64,000 nt of DNA from Nitrosomonadales bacterium (lineage in GTDB: Bacteria; Pseudomonadota; Gammaproteobacteria; Burkholderiales; Gallionellaceae). A program made the position numbers and the translations under genes. Below, in pieces: positions 34,514 through 43,591 of this stretch. Numbering within the stretch: the stretch's first letter is position 1; each line of letters starts with the position of its first letter. The DNA is taken from contig JAHFQZ010000003.1 of assembly GCA_023259055.1 (NCBI GenBank), positions 124,001-188,000 of the forward strand, in the 5' to 3' direction. The notes under the pieces are model-generated. The model ran no database searches. It had not been told where the DNA came from and saw only the letters and a program-made list of their open reading frames with translations.

Positions 34514-35179
34514 ATGGCAGAGATTGTGCAGGCAATTGATCTAAGCAAGCAAGTACTAAGCGGCGAACAGCCGCTGACAATCTTGCACGAGGTCAATTTT
34601 GCAGTCGAAGCGGGTGACAGCCTGTCGATCGTCGGCGCCTCCGGTTCCGGCAAATCCACGTTGCTAGGCCTGCTGGCCGGGCTGGACGAGCCGAGCAGCG
34701 GCAGCGTGCGGCTCGACGGCGCGGATTTGTTCGCGCTGGACGAAGACGGCCGCGCCAGACTGCGCGGCGAACTGGTGGGCTTTGTGTTCCAGTCCTTCCA
34801 GTTGCTGCCTGCACTCTCCGCGCTGGAAAACGTCATGCTGCCGCTGGAGCTGCGCGGAACACAGGATGCGCGATCACGCGCTACAGAATCGCTGCGACAG
34901 GTCGGCCTGAGCGAACGCGCCCACCATCTTCCCAAACACCTTTCAGGCGGCGAGCAGCAGCGCGTCGCGCTGGCCCGCGCCTTCGTCACCCAACCCAAAA
35001 TTCTGTTCGCCGACGAACCCACCGGCAATCTCGATGCCGCCACCGGCGCGCAGGTCATCGAATTGCTGCTGGAACTCAACCGCGCACAGGGCACGACTCT
35101 GATCCTGGTCACCCACGACGAAGCGCTGGCACGGCGTTGCGGCAGGCAGCTGCGGCTGGAGGCGGGTCGGGTGGTTTAG
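34514..35179 (+). CDS. ybbA: ABC transporter ATP-binding protein YbbA
   Basis: 221 residues. Walker A is GASGSGKST, Q-loop VFQSFQLLPALSALENVMLPLEL, signature LSGGEQQRVALARAF, Walker B ILFADEPTGNLD and H-loop VTHD. It belongs to the MacB/LolD-like group and pairs with the FtsX-type permease YbbP. The ATG at 34514 lies 5 nt after AGGGG (34504-34508) in the MITE end. Unusually, its permease gene is not adjacent but 4.4 kb downstream. Confidence 0.93.
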   Translation: MAEIVQAIDLSKQVLSGEQPLTILHEVNFAVEAGDSLSIVGASGSGKSTLLGLLAGLDEPSSGSVRLDGADLFALDEDGRARLRGELVGFVFQSFQLLPALSALENVMLPLELRGTQDARSRATESLRQVGLSERAHHLPKHLSGGEQQRVALARAFVTQPKILFADEPTGNLDAATGAQVIELLLELNRAQGTTLILVTHDEALARRCGRQLRLEAGRVV

Positions 35180-35195
35180 TGATGCCCTCTCCTTT

Positions 35196-35318
35196 CCCGT
35201 CATTCCGGCGCAGGCCGGAATCCAGCCTATCGAAAATCTCCCGCGCAACGCGCGGAACAAAACCGAACTGCATATTTGATAAACCCAACTGGATTCCGGC
35301 CTGCGCCGGAATGACGGG
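35196..35318. repeat. Palindrome pair 1 (REP-like, ATTCC type) upstream of the GIY-YIG gene
   Basis: Two 30-bp near-palindromes, 35196-35225 and 35289-35318, are exact inverted copies of one another, 63 nt apart. Each half is itself a hairpin: ATTCCGGC, GCAG, GCCGGAAT. Flanks are CCCGTC and CCAG. Confidence 0.9.
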
Positions 35319-35335
35319 GTTTGGAGGCGCGGAGA

Positions 35336-35626
35336 ATGATTAGGCAGCCTTGCGTTTATTTACTGGCCAGCAAACGTAACGGCACGTTGTATGTTGGTGT
35401 AACCTCAGACTTGGTCAAGCGTGTGTGGGGACACAAGAACCATGTTGTCGATGGCTTCACTAAAAAGTATAACGTTTGCGATCTGGTTTGGTATGAAGTG
35501 CATGAAACGATGGAGTCAGCCATTCAGCGAGAAAAGGCGATCAAGGAATGGCAACGGGCGTGGAAGTTGAAAGTGATTGAAGAATTCAATCCAGAATGGA
35601 AAGATTTATATGACACAGTTTGTTAG
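35336..35626 (+). CDS. GIY-YIG nuclease domain protein
   Basis: A 96-residue single-domain protein. CVYLLASKRNGTLYVGVTSDLVKRV has the GIY-YIG pair (VYL ... YVG) and the catalytic Arg; FTKKYNVCDLVWYE and the conserved Glu/Asn end (EFNPEWKDLY) follow. Small proteins of this type are widespread in Proteobacteria and of unknown role. It is framed on both sides by pairs of REP-like palindromes and sits inside the interrupted ybbA-ybbP operon. ATG at 35336; no strong ribosome binding site beyond GGAG at 35331-35334. Confidence 0.9.
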   Translation: MIRQPCVYLLASKRNGTLYVGVTSDLVKRVWGHKNHVVDGFTKKYNVCDLVWYEVHETMESAIQREKAIKEWQRAWKLKVIEEFNPEWKDLYDTVC

Positions 35627-35664
35627 TGACGATCGAAGAAACAAACCATGCAATTTTCGCTTAG

Positions 35665-35779
35665 CCCGTCATACCGGCGCTGGCCGGTATCCAGCGTTTT
35701 TTCAAATACGCCGTTGCTTTTGTCCGCGTGTTGCACGGGCTATTCAACTGACTGGATACCGGCCTGCGCCGGTATGACG
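35665..35779. repeat. Palindrome pair 2 (REP-like, ATACC type) downstream of the GIY-YIG gene
   Basis: Near-palindromes at 35665-35694 and 35752-35779 in inverted orientation. The hairpin is ATACCGGC, GCTG or GCAG, GCCGGTAT. Compared with pair 1, T-A changes at the third stem position are compensated on the other arm. Confidence 0.9.
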
Positions 35780-35787
35780 AAATCTGA

Positions 35788-38700
35788 ATGATTGACCTCA
35801 AAATGACCGGCCAATTTTCCGATTTCTACAACAACCTCGATGCCGATCCTGCCAAGCGGGGCAAGCAGTTCGAGCACTTCGTCAAATGGTTCCTCAAAGC
35901 CGATCCCGAATGGTCAACTCAAGTTGATCAAGTATGGTTGTGGGATGAATGGCCGGGGCGCTGGGGTGCGGACTGCGGGATTGACCTTGTGTTTCGCCAC
36001 AAGAACGGCGAGCACTGGGCGGTGCAGACCAAGTGCTACTCGCGCGACTACGACATCACCAAACATGACGTCGATAAATTCCTCAGTGAATCCAGCCGTA
36101 AGGAAATAATTGTACATCGCCTGCTGATTGCTACCACCGACGGTATCGGCGCGAACGCTAGAAAAACTTGCGATGATCATGGCGTCATCCGTTTTCTGCT
36201 GTCCGACTTCGATAAATCCGCGCTGGATTATCCCGCCAACTTCGCTGCTCTGCCGCAAGCCAAACGCAAACCCCGCCCCGAACCGCGCGACCACCAAAAC
36301 GAAGCCAGAGCGGCCGTGGTGCGAGGCCTGCAAAACGCCGACCGTGGCCAGCTCATCATGGCTTGCGGCACGGGCAAAACTTACGTCACGCTGTGGATCA
36401 AGGAAGCACTAAACGCGCAACGCACCTTGGTGCTGGTTCCGTCCCTGGGGCTGCTGTCCCAGCTTCTGCGCGAATGGACATTCGCCGCCGCCACCCCGTT
36501 TGAAGTGCTGTGCGTCTGCTCGGATCAAACCGTCGGTGCAAAGGGGCACGACGAAGCTATCCATAGCGTGGCTGATCTAGCTTTCCCCGTCACCTCCGAT
36601 GCTGAGGAAGTAAAGAATTTCCTCAGCGGCACAGGCAACCGTGTGGTGTTCTCCACCTACCAATCTTCCTTCATCATTAAAGATGCCCAAGCCGACTCGG
36701 CCATTCCCGCGTTCGATCTGGCAGTGGCGGACGAAGCCCACCGTTGCGCGGGCAAGGTCGGCAACGACTTCACTGCCATTCTCGACAACGGCCAGATACG
36801 CAGCACAAAAAGGTTATTCGCCACCGCCACCCCGCGCACCTACTCCAGCACCGTCCATAAAGCCGCCGAAGATCGCGGCGTCGAAGTGGTCGGCATGGAC
36901 AACGCCGCCCTGTTAGGCGAAGTGCTGTATGCCCTGCCGTTCGGCAAAGCCATCGAGCGCAAACTGCTCACCGATTACCGCGTCGTCATCATCGGCGTGG
37001 ACGACCCCACCATCGCGCAGTGGATCGCCAAGCGCGAACTGATCACTACCGGAACGGGTATCGAGACAGACAGCGAATCGCTCGCCGCCCAGATCGGCCT
37101 ACTCAAAGCCATCAAGGACTACGACCTCAAGCGCATCATAAGCTTCCACAGCCGCGTCAAGCGCGCCGAAGCCTTCACCACCGACATACAAAACACCATG
37201 CAGTGGATCAGCGACGAACATCGCCCCAGCGGAACCCTGCGCACCGACTTCGTCTCCGGCAACATGCCCGCCAACAAACGCAAGATCAAACTCGACCAAC
37301 TAAAAGCATTGGGTGCAGACGAACGCGGTGTGCTGAGCAATGCGCGCTGCCTGTCCGAAGGTGTGGACGTGCCATCGCTCGACGGCGTGGCGTTCATCGA
37401 TCCGCGCAGCAGCCAGGTGGACATCATCCAGGCCGTGGGTCGCGCCATACGACTGAGTCCGGACAAGAAGGCGGGAACCATCGTCCTCCCGGTATTCCTT
37501 AAAGTTGGCGAAGATGCTGCAAGCACGATAGAGGAGAGCAACTTCAAGCCGATTTGGGAGGTATTGGATGCGTTGAAGGCGCACGATGATGTGCTGGCTT
37601 GTGAGCTGGACCAGATTAGAACTGAGATGGGCAGAAAGTCGGGTTCAGCTTTTAATCCGAGAGACCTCAATAAAATCACCATTGACCTGCCTGCTACAGT
37701 GGATGCGAATTTCAGCAGCGCACTACGCACTTATCTAGTTGAGCAAGTCACGGAGTCTTGGAACTTCTCGTTTGGATTGTTGGAGGCCTTCGTCGAACGT
37801 GAGGGGCATTGCTTGCCTCCACAGCGATACAAAACAGATGCTGGATATCACCTTGGAAGGTGGGTCAGTGGTCAGCGACAAACAAATGACAGACTATCGC
37901 CAGAGCGCAAAGTACGGTTGGAATCATTATCCGGTTGGGTTTGGGATGCAATTTCGGAGCAGTGGGAAATAGGATTTCGCCATCTCAAAGAATTCGCAGA
38001 ACGCGAGGGATATGCAAAGGTTCCTGCGGTATATAAAGCAGACGATGGATACCACCTTGGTGAATGGGTAGGAAGTCAGCGGAGAGCAAAAGACAGCCTG
38101 CCGCCGGAGTACAAGGTGCGGCTGGATGCAGTACCCGGTTGGAGTTGGGATGCTTTGTCAGATAAGTGGGAAGAAGGGTTTCTCTATCTCAAAGAATTTG
38201 CAGGTCGAGAGGGGCATTGTTCGCCCCCTCAGCGATATAAAACAAATGATGGATATCGCCTTGGTGGTTGGGTAAGTCACCAACGAATATACAAAAATAA
38301 TTTGTCAGCGGAGCGCAAAGCACGGCTGGAAGCACTACCCGGTTGGGTTTGGGATGTGATAGCTGAGCAGTGGGAAGAAGGGTTTCGCCGTCTCAAAGAA
38401 TTCACGGATCAAGAGGGATATGCCAAGGCTCCTGGTGATTACAAAACGGCAGATGGATTCAGTCTTGGCGGCTGGGTAAGTGAACGGCGGAAAGCACAAG
38501 ATAACCTGCCAGCGGAGCGCAAAGCACGGCTAGAAGCATTGCCCGGTTGGGTTTGGGCAGAACGGGTTTCGCTTGAGCGGAAACAATGGGATGAATGGTT
38601 CAACTACCTTAAAGAATTTGCAGATCGAGAAGGACATACCAAGGTACCTAGCGATTACAAAACAGCAGATGGATATAGCCTTGGGCGATTTGTACTTAGC

Positions 38701-39600
38701 CAACGAGCAACAAAAGACGATTTATCATCGGAGCGTAAAGCACGGCTGGAAGCATTACCGGAATGGAGTTGGAATACTTTGTCAGATAAGTGGGAGGAAG
38801 GATTTCGCTATCTCAAAGAATTCGCAGATCGTGAGGGGCATGCCAATGTACCAGGCAATTACAAAACGGCAGATGGATACTGCCTTGGTGGTTGGGTAAG
38901 TCACCAACGAGAAAAAAAAGACAACCTGTCAGTGGAACGTAAAGTTCGGCTGGAAACATTACCTGGCTGGGTTTGGGATGCAATATTAGAGCAATGGGAA
39001 GAAGGGTTTCGCTATCTCAAAGAATTTACAGTTCGAGAGGATCATGCCAAAGTTCCACAAGATTATAAAACGGCAGATGGATATCGCCTTGGTCAGTGGG
39101 TAGGTGTTCAGCGAAAAAGAAAAGACAATCCATCACCGGAACGAAAAGCACGGCTGGAAGCATTACCCGGTTGGGTTTGGGAGGCAACTTCGAAGCAGTG
39201 GGAAGAAGGGTTTCGTTATCTCAAAGAATTCGCAGATCGTGAGGGGCATTGTTTGGTTCCAGGGCTATACAGAACAGATGATGGATACCGCCTTGGTCAG
39301 TGGGTAGGTGTTCAGCGAAAAAGAAAAGATAACCCGTCTCCCGAACGCAAGGCTCAGCTTGAATCATTGCCGGGATGGAGTTGGGATACTTTGTCAGATA
39401 AGTGGGAAGAAGGGTTTCGTTTTCTCAAGGAGTTCGCAGATCAAGAGGGACATGCTAGGGTTCCTCAGCGATATAAAACGGCAGATGGATACCGTCTTGG
39501 TCAGTGGGGTAGTGTCCAACGAGAAAATAAAGACAATGTGTCAGCAGAGCGTAAAGCACGGCTGGAAGTATTACCCGGTTGGGTTTGGCAGGTAAAGTGA
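35788..39600 (+). CDS. PD-(D/E)xK-like nuclease/DEAH helicase with nine helicase-associated repeats
   Basis: 1270 residues. N-terminal part (about 20-135): restriction-endonuclease-like with GIDLV (Asp66) and VQTK (Gln80, Lys82). Helicase: Walker A ACGTGKT (192-198), DEAH at 315-318, ATATPR (345-350), and motif [10 protein letters not shown] (about 548-555). From about residue 653 to the end there are nine tandem units of about 68 residues (unit 4 has 72) with a W-GF--L-EF--REGH--VP--YK--DGY-LG-WV--QR pattern, typical of the helicase-associated domain. No methyltransferase or specificity subunit is adjacent. The repeat half is lower in GC than the catalytic half. It stops 2 nt before ybbP. 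Probably an accessory, possibly defence, enzyme. Confidence 0.88.
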   Translation: MIDLKMTGQFSDFYNNLDADPAKRGKQFEHFVKWFLKADPEWSTQVDQVWLWDEWPGRWGADCGIDLVFRHKNGEHWAVQTKCYSRDYDITKHDVDKFLSESSRKEIIVHRLLIATTDGIGANARKTCDDHGVIRFLLSDFDKSALDYPANFAALPQAKRKPRPEPRDHQNEARAAVVRGLQNADRGQLIMACGTGKTYVTLWIKEALNAQRTLVLVPSLGLLSQLLREWTFAAATPFEVLCVCSDQTVGAKGHDEAIHSVADLAFPVTSDAEEVKNFLSGTGNRVVFSTYQSSFIIKDAQADSAIPAFDLAVADEAHRCAGKVGNDFTAILDNGQIRSTKRLFATATPRTYSSTVHKAAEDRGVEVVGMDNAALLGEVLYALPFGKAIERKLLTDYRVVIIGVDDPTIAQWIAKRELITTGTGIETDSESLAAQIGLLKAIKDYDLKRIISFHSRVKRAEAFTTDIQNTMQWISDEHRPSGTLRTDFVSGNMPANKRKIKLDQLKALGADERGVLSNARCLSEGVDVPSLDGVAFIDPRSSQVDIIQAVGRAIRLSPDKKAGTIVLPVFLKVGEDAASTIEESNFKPIWEVLDALKAHDDVLACELDQIRTEMGRKSGSAFNPRDLNKITIDLPATVDANFSSALRTYLVEQVTESWNFSFGLLEAFVEREGHCLPPQRYKTDAGYHLGRWVSGQRQTNDRLSPERKVRLESLSGWVWDAISEQWEIGFRHLKEFAEREGYAKVPAVYKADDGYHLGEWVGSQRRAKDSLPPEYKVRLDAVPGWSWDALSDKWEEGFLYLKEFAGREGHCSPPQRYKTNDGYRLGGWVSHQRIYKNNLSAERKARLEALPGWVWDVIAEQWEEGFRRLKEFTDQEGYAKAPGDYKTADGFSLGGWVSERRKAQDNLPAERKARLEALPGWVWAERVSLERKQWDEWFNYLKEFADREGHTKVPSDYKTADGYSLGRFVLSQRATKDDLSSERKARLEALPEWSWNTLSDKWEEGFRYLKEFADREGHANVPGNYKTADGYCLGGWVSHQREKKDNLSVERKVRLETLPGWVWDAILEQWEEGFRYLKEFTVREDHAKVPQDYKTADGYRLGQWVGVQRKRKDNPSPERKARLEALPGWVWEATSKQWEEGFRYLKEFADREGHCLVPGLYRTDDGYRLGQWVGVQRKRKDNPSPERKAQLESLPGWSWDTLSDKWEEGFRFLKEFADQEGHARVPQRYKTADGYRLGQWGSVQRENKDNVSAERKARLEVLPGWVWQVK
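37741..39597 (+). repeat. Tandem 204-bp coding repeats (nine helicase-associated units)
   Basis: Nine coding units, eight of 204 bp and one of 216 bp, give the 68-residue domains. DNA identity is highest between units 7 and 8 (both contain [18 protein letters not shown]), suggesting recent duplication; unit 1 is most diverged. Confidence 0.9.
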
Positions 39601-39602
39601 AA

Positions 39603-42125
39603 ATGAACCTCCTCCGCCTATCACTCAACCTGCTGCGCCGCGACTGGCGCGCCGGGGAATGGCGCGTGCTGCTGCTGGCGCTGGTGCTGGCGGTGGGTAG
39701 TCTTTCCACCGTCGGGCTGTTCGCCGACCGCGTGCGGCAGGCGTTGCAGCAGGAGGCACAGAGCCTGATCGGGGCGGATATGCGCATCACTTCGATGCGC
39801 CCTTTTCCGCCAGCCTATCGTGCTGCGGCGCAGATGCGAGGGTTGCAGACGGTGTTGAGCATGTCTTTTCCGAGCATGGTGGTGTTTGGCGAACAAAACC
39901 TGCTGAGTGAAATCCAGCTGGTCGAGCCGGGTTACCCGCTGCGCGGCAAGATCACGATCGACGACGGCAGCGCGCATGTTGCGCAGCATATTCCCGCGCC
40001 GGGCACGATCTGGGCGAGCCAGCGTCTGTTGCGCCGGCTTGAGATACGGCTGGGCGACGAAGTCAGTATCGGCAGGCAACGCTTCGTCGTGGCGGCTGCC
40101 ATCGTGCGCGACATCGATCAGTCGATCGGGTTTGCCAGTTTTGCGCCGCGCGTGTTGCTGAATGCGCAGGACCTTGCTGCAACGGGCCTGGATCAGGAAG
40201 GCAGCCGCATCAATTACCGGTTGCTGATCGCGGGAGATGCGCGGCAGGTTGCCGAGCTGCGCGACGAGCTGAAAAGTAAACTGACCGACTATCAGAGGCT
40301 GGAAGATGTGCGCGATGCACGACCGGAAATTCGCACCGCGCTGGAACGCGCCGAGCATTTCCTCGGGCTCGCCGCGCTGACAGCGGCGATCCTCGCGGGT
40401 GCGGCGATGGCGCTGGCGTCGCGGCGTTTCGTGCTGCGCCATCTGGACGGCTGCGCGGTGATGCGCTGCCTCGGCGCGCAACAGGGGCAGGTGCTGCGAC
40501 TGTTCCTCTACCAGTTCCTGCTGCTGGGCGTGGTTGCGGTGCTGCTCGGTTGTGCGCTGGGTTATGCCACGCAGGCCGTGCTGGTCGGGTTCATCGAATC
40601 GATGCGCGAGGCGGAGTTGCCGCAGCCGACCGTGTTGCCCGCGCTCAAAGCGGTCGCAAGTGGCTTCGCGTTGTTGCTCGGTTTTGCCTTCCTGCCGTTG
40701 CTGCAATTGCGCAAGGTGTCGCCGCTGCGTGTGCTGCGCCGCGAGCTGGGCGCGCCGCAAACCAGTACGGGCATGGTGTATGGACTGGCGGTGCTGGTGC
40801 TGGCAGGTTTGTTCCTGTGGCAGGCGGGCTCGTTCGAACTGGGCTTCGCGATGCTGGGCGGGCTGCTTGCGGGCCTGCTGCTGTTCGGCGGACTGGCGGG
40901 GTTAATGCTCTATGGATTGGCGCGTTACTCATCCGTCTTTCATCCGCAGTTACGCCATGCCCTTAACAATCTGGCGCGGCACGGGCGCGAATCGGCGCTG
41001 CAGGTGGTGGCGCTTGGCTTGGGTGGCATGGCATTGCTGTTGTTGACGCTGGTGCGCGGTGATCTCCTGCAAAGCTGGCAGGGCAAGCTGCCGCCGGAAA
41101 CGCCGAACCGTTTTGTGGTTAACATCCAGCCCGATCAACGACAACCCTTGCTCGATTTTTTCGCGCGGCAGTCCGTACCGCAGCCGGAGTTGCTGCCAAT
41201 GGTGCGCGGCAGGCTGATCGCCATTAATGCCGCTCCGATCATGGGCGACAACTATCCCGATCCGCGCGCCCGCGAGCTGGTGGAGCGCGATTTCAACCTG
41301 TCCTGGGCCGAGCAGATGCCGGGCTGGAACGAGCTGGTGAGCGGCAGTTGGTGGATACCTCAAAGTGTGAAAGCACTGGATTACGGCCTTCGCCGGAATG
41401 ACGAAATTTCAGGTGAGCGCAAGGAGCTTTCGGTGGAAGAGGGCATCGCCGAAAGGCTCGGCATCCATCTTGGCGACGAGCTCACCTACGAGGTGGCGGG
41501 CAGCCGCTTCACCGCGCGGGTGGTCAATCTGCGCAAGGTGCAATGGGATTCGATGAAGGTGAATTTCTTTGTGATCACCACGCCGGAGCTGCTCAGGGAT
41601 TATCCGGTGAGCTATCTCACCAGCTTCTATCTTCCGCCGGACAAGGTTCGAGTTGGCGATCAACTGGTGCGGGAATTCCCCACGATGCTGGTGATCGACA
41701 CCGGCGCGTTGATCGCGCAGATACGCGGCATCATGGACCAGATCGCGCAAACCATCACAGTGGTGTTCCTGTTCACACTGTTTAGCGGCCTTGCGGTGCT
41801 GTATGCCGCGCTGCTTGCCACGCAGGACGAGCGCATCCGCGAGGCGGCGATCCTGCGTACTCTGGGTGCGGACAGCCGTTACCTCCGCCGCTTGCATCTG
41901 GGCGAATTTGCCGTGCTGGGGTTGCTGAGCGGCCTGTTCTCCGCCGGTGGCGCGGTGCTGCTGGGCTGGGTGCTGGCGCGCTTCGTCCTGGAAATCCCGT
42001 ATCACGCAAGCACAGTCATCTGGCCGGTCGGCGGATTGGGCGGCATGGTGGTGGTGATGCTGGCTGGCTGGCTGGGTACGCGGCGATTGACCGTGCTGCC
42101 ACCGCTGGTAATATTGCGGGAATAG
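39603..42125 (+). CDS. ybbP: FtsX-type ABC transporter permease YbbP
   Basis: About 840 residues. Membrane helix 1 is at the N-terminus, two FtsX/MacB-type helix bundles (about 255-440 and 710-840) and periplasmic domains. It partners YbbA in a lipoprotein- or lipid-related exporter of unknown substrate. The ATG at 39603 lies 2 nt after the helicase stop. Residues 592-604 (ALDYGLRRNDEIS) are encoded by a REP-like half-palindrome and interrupt the normal sequence between GSWW and SVEEGIAERLG. Confidence 0.92.
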   Translation: MNLLRLSLNLLRRDWRAGEWRVLLLALVLAVGSLSTVGLFADRVRQALQQEAQSLIGADMRITSMRPFPPAYRAAAQMRGLQTVLSMSFPSMVVFGEQNLLSEIQLVEPGYPLRGKITIDDGSAHVAQHIPAPGTIWASQRLLRRLEIRLGDEVSIGRQRFVVAAAIVRDIDQSIGFASFAPRVLLNAQDLAATGLDQEGSRINYRLLIAGDARQVAELRDELKSKLTDYQRLEDVRDARPEIRTALERAEHFLGLAALTAAILAGAAMALASRRFVLRHLDGCAVMRCLGAQQGQVLRLFLYQFLLLGVVAVLLGCALGYATQAVLVGFIESMREAELPQPTVLPALKAVASGFALLLGFAFLPLLQLRKVSPLRVLRRELGAPQTSTGMVYGLAVLVLAGLFLWQAGSFELGFAMLGGLLAGLLLFGGLAGLMLYGLARYSSVFHPQLRHALNNLARHGRESALQVVALGLGGMALLLLTLVRGDLLQSWQGKLPPETPNRFVVNIQPDQRQPLLDFFARQSVPQPELLPMVRGRLIAINAAPIMGDNYPDPRARELVERDFNLSWAEQMPGWNELVSGSWWIPQSVKALDYGLRRNDEISGERKELSVEEGIAERLGIHLGDELTYEVAGSRFTARVVNLRKVQWDSMKVNFFVITTPELLRDYPVSYLTSFYLPPDKVRVGDQLVREFPTMLVIDTGALIAQIRGIMDQIAQTITVVFLFTLFSGLAVLYAALLATQDERIREAAILRTLGADSRYLRRLHLGEFAVLGLLSGLFSAGGAVLLGWVLARFVLEIPYHASTVIWPVGGLGGMVVVMLAGWLGTRRLTVLPPLVILRE
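41376..41412 (+). repeat. REP-like half-palindrome inside the ybbP coding sequence
   Basis: The segment starts CTGGATTACGGCC and continues TTCGCCGGAATGACGAAAT; it matches the right-hand arms at 35289 and 35752 with few changes. It is in frame and codes for LDYGLRRNDEI. Confidence 0.8.
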
Positions 42126-42169
42126 TAATTCGGCAATTTTTATGGATTTACATCGAAAGAATAATAATT

Positions 42170-42385
42170 ATGGCTAATATTATCCGCGTGTTTTTCTTGG
42201 CAACCATTACCTTGGTCTTAGGGTGCAGCGCTGAAACGGCCAAACGAACCACCTATGAAACCTTGCAAAATGTCCGCCAACAGGAGTGTTTGAAAAACAA
42301 GTCGCCGAATTGCGAGAAGCGGGAATATTACGATGACTATGAGCGGAAGCGGAAAGAGCTGGATTCGCCCAAAGGGCACCTCTAA
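42170..42385 (+). CDS. Small putative lipoprotein
   Basis: 71 residues. The signal peptide ends in a lipobox LVLGC (Cys19), then a charged tail with two further cysteines (ECLKNKSPNCEKREYYDDYERKRKELDSPKGHL broken here only by its family anonymity). The last four codons and the stop lie inside the MITE copy at 42374, so the original C-terminus may have been different. No known function; it follows ybbP on the same strand. Confidence 0.7.
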   Translation: MANIIRVFFLATITLVLGCSAETAKRTTYETLQNVRQQECLKNKSPNCEKREYYDDYERKRKELDSPKGHL

Positions 42386-42515
42386 AAATCCAGATTTCAT
42401 CCCAACTGCTGCGTTGCGGAAAAAATTTCTTGCTTGCATATCAAGACATATGCGGCGCGGCGAAACTTTTTCCGCGCCTTGCATTTGGGCGAACTCTGAA
42501 TTTTTAGAGGCACCC
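42374..42515. mobile_element. MITE-like palindromic element, copy 2
   Basis: 142 bp with ends GGGCACCTCTAAAAATC and TTTTTAGAGGCACCC. Reverse-complemented, it aligns over its whole length with 34373-34513. No clear target-site duplication is visible at either copy. Its left end supplies the stop codon of the lipoprotein gene. Confidence 0.82.
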
Positions 42516-42649
42516 TAAATAACATGTCTTTTCGCCTGGTTTGGGGGCAAGGCGCGAGGATTTGGCTGGCTTGCCGGGTTACGCTACGCTAGCCCGACCT
42601 GCTGCCTCAGCCAAATTCACATGCATGCCGGATAAGGTGTCGGATAAGG
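42516..42649. other. Region between MITE copy 2 and the rpsB promoter
   Basis: 134 bp with no gene. The only structure seen is a run of short GC-rich inverted stretches (GGGTTACGCTACGCTAGCCC) without a T-tract. Confidence 0.4.
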
Positions 42650-42679
42650 TTGAGTGAAGCGCTGCATTGGTGGTAGAAT
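42650..42679 (+). promoter_or_regulatory. Promoter of the rpsB operon
   Basis: TTGAGT at 42650-42655, 18-bp spacer, TAGAAT at 42674-42679, followed by GCGCGCC, a GC-rich discriminator. The predicted transcript begins near 42686, at the foot of a hairpin. Confidence 0.65.
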
Positions 42680-42686
42680 GCGCGCC

Positions 42687-42706
42687 GCTCCGGGATGGTC
42701 CGGAGC
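42687..42706 (+). promoter_or_regulatory. Hairpin at the start of the rpsB leader
   Basis: GCTCCGG (42687-42693), 6-nt loop, CCGGAGC (42700-42706). The leader then runs about 85 nt to the rpsB ATG at 42792. It could be part of S2 autoregulation, known for rpsB-tsf in E. coli; the structure itself is not shown to be homologous. Confidence 0.55.
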
Positions 42707-42791
42707 AAATTTCCCGCTCGCGCAAGTTGGGGTGCTCATCAAGAGTCAAGCTGGCGTGCGGTAGTCAATAACCCTTACGATTGGAGTAATC

Positions 42792-43526
42792 ATGGCTGTA
42801 ACTATGCGTCAAATGCTGGAGGCTGGTGTGCATTTCGGACACCAGACACGTTTCTGGAATCCCAAGATGGCACCGTACATCTTCGGCCACCGCAACAAAA
42901 TTCACATCATCAACCTGGAAAAAACCGTCACGATGTTCGCCGAGGCTGAGTCTTTCGTGCGCAAATTGTCCGCGAAGAAGGGCACTGTGTTATTCGTCGC
43001 GACCAAGCGCCAGGCGCGCGACATATTGCAGGAAGAGGCTGTACGTGCTGAGTCCCCGTTCGTGAATCATCGCTGGTTGGGCGGTATGCTGACCAACTAC
43101 AAGACTGTACAGGAATCCATAAAGCGCCTGCGCGAATTGGAACAGATGACAGCCGATGGCGCATCCGAGAAGCTTTCCAAGAAGGAGGCGTTGGTGATGA
43201 AGCGCGAGCTGGAAAAGCTGAATCGCAGCCTGGGAGGCATCAAGGATATGCAAGGCTTGCCGACTGCGCTGTTCGTAATCGATGTGGGTTACCAGAAGGG
43301 CGCTATCGTTGAAGCCCAGAAACTGGGCATTCCGGTGATCGGCATTGTCGATACCAACAATTCTCCTCTCGGTGTGGACTACATCATTCCGGGTAACGAC
43401 GACTCCACACAGGCAATTCGTTTGTACGCTCGCGCTATTGCCGACGCGGTGCTGGAAGGACGTGCTCAAGCCATGAATGAATTGGTCGAGCAAGTTTCCG
43501 AACAAGCAGCCGGACAAGCCGCCTAG
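42792..43526 (+). CDS. rpsB: 30S ribosomal protein S2
   Basis: 244 residues beginning [30 protein letters not shown], the diagnostic S2 N-terminus, with [14 protein letters not shown] and [18 protein letters not shown]. The C-terminal end is short and Glu/Gln/Ala-rich. First gene of the cluster and followed by an attenuator-type hairpin before tsf. Confidence 0.98.
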   Translation: MAVTMRQMLEAGVHFGHQTRFWNPKMAPYIFGHRNKIHIINLEKTVTMFAEAESFVRKLSAKKGTVLFVATKRQARDILQEEAVRAESPFVNHRWLGGMLTNYKTVQESIKRLRELEQMTADGASEKLSKKEALVMKRELEKLNRSLGGIKDMQGLPTALFVIDVGYQKGAIVEAQKLGIPVIGIVDTNNSPLGVDYIIPGNDDSTQAIRLYARAIADAVLEGRAQAMNELVEQVSEQAAGQAA

Positions 43527-43544
43527 GCTTTAACAAGGCGCACA

Positions 43545-43568
43545 AAGGGGCGCAAGCCCCTTTTTTTA
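43545..43568 (+). terminator. Attenuator/terminator between rpsB and tsf
   Basis: AAAGGGGC, GCAA tetraloop, GCCCCTTT and seven T residues. It lies 18 nt after rpsB and 24 nt before tsf, as the rpsB-tsf partial terminator does in E. coli, and would lower tsf and downstream expression relative to S2. Confidence 0.88.
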
Positions 43569-43591
43569 TAAGTATTTTATGGAGTTTGAAG

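Noticed and set aside
37741-39597. Regular 204-bp repeats as a possible CRISPR or satellite array
   Set aside because: The units have no spacers and keep an open reading frame with conserved residues; they are coding domain repeats.
34373-42515. The two MITE copies as ends of a composite transposon
   Set aside because: The enclosed DNA includes the host-type ybbA and ybbP genes, no transposase is present, and no target-site duplication is visible. Independent insertions are more likely.
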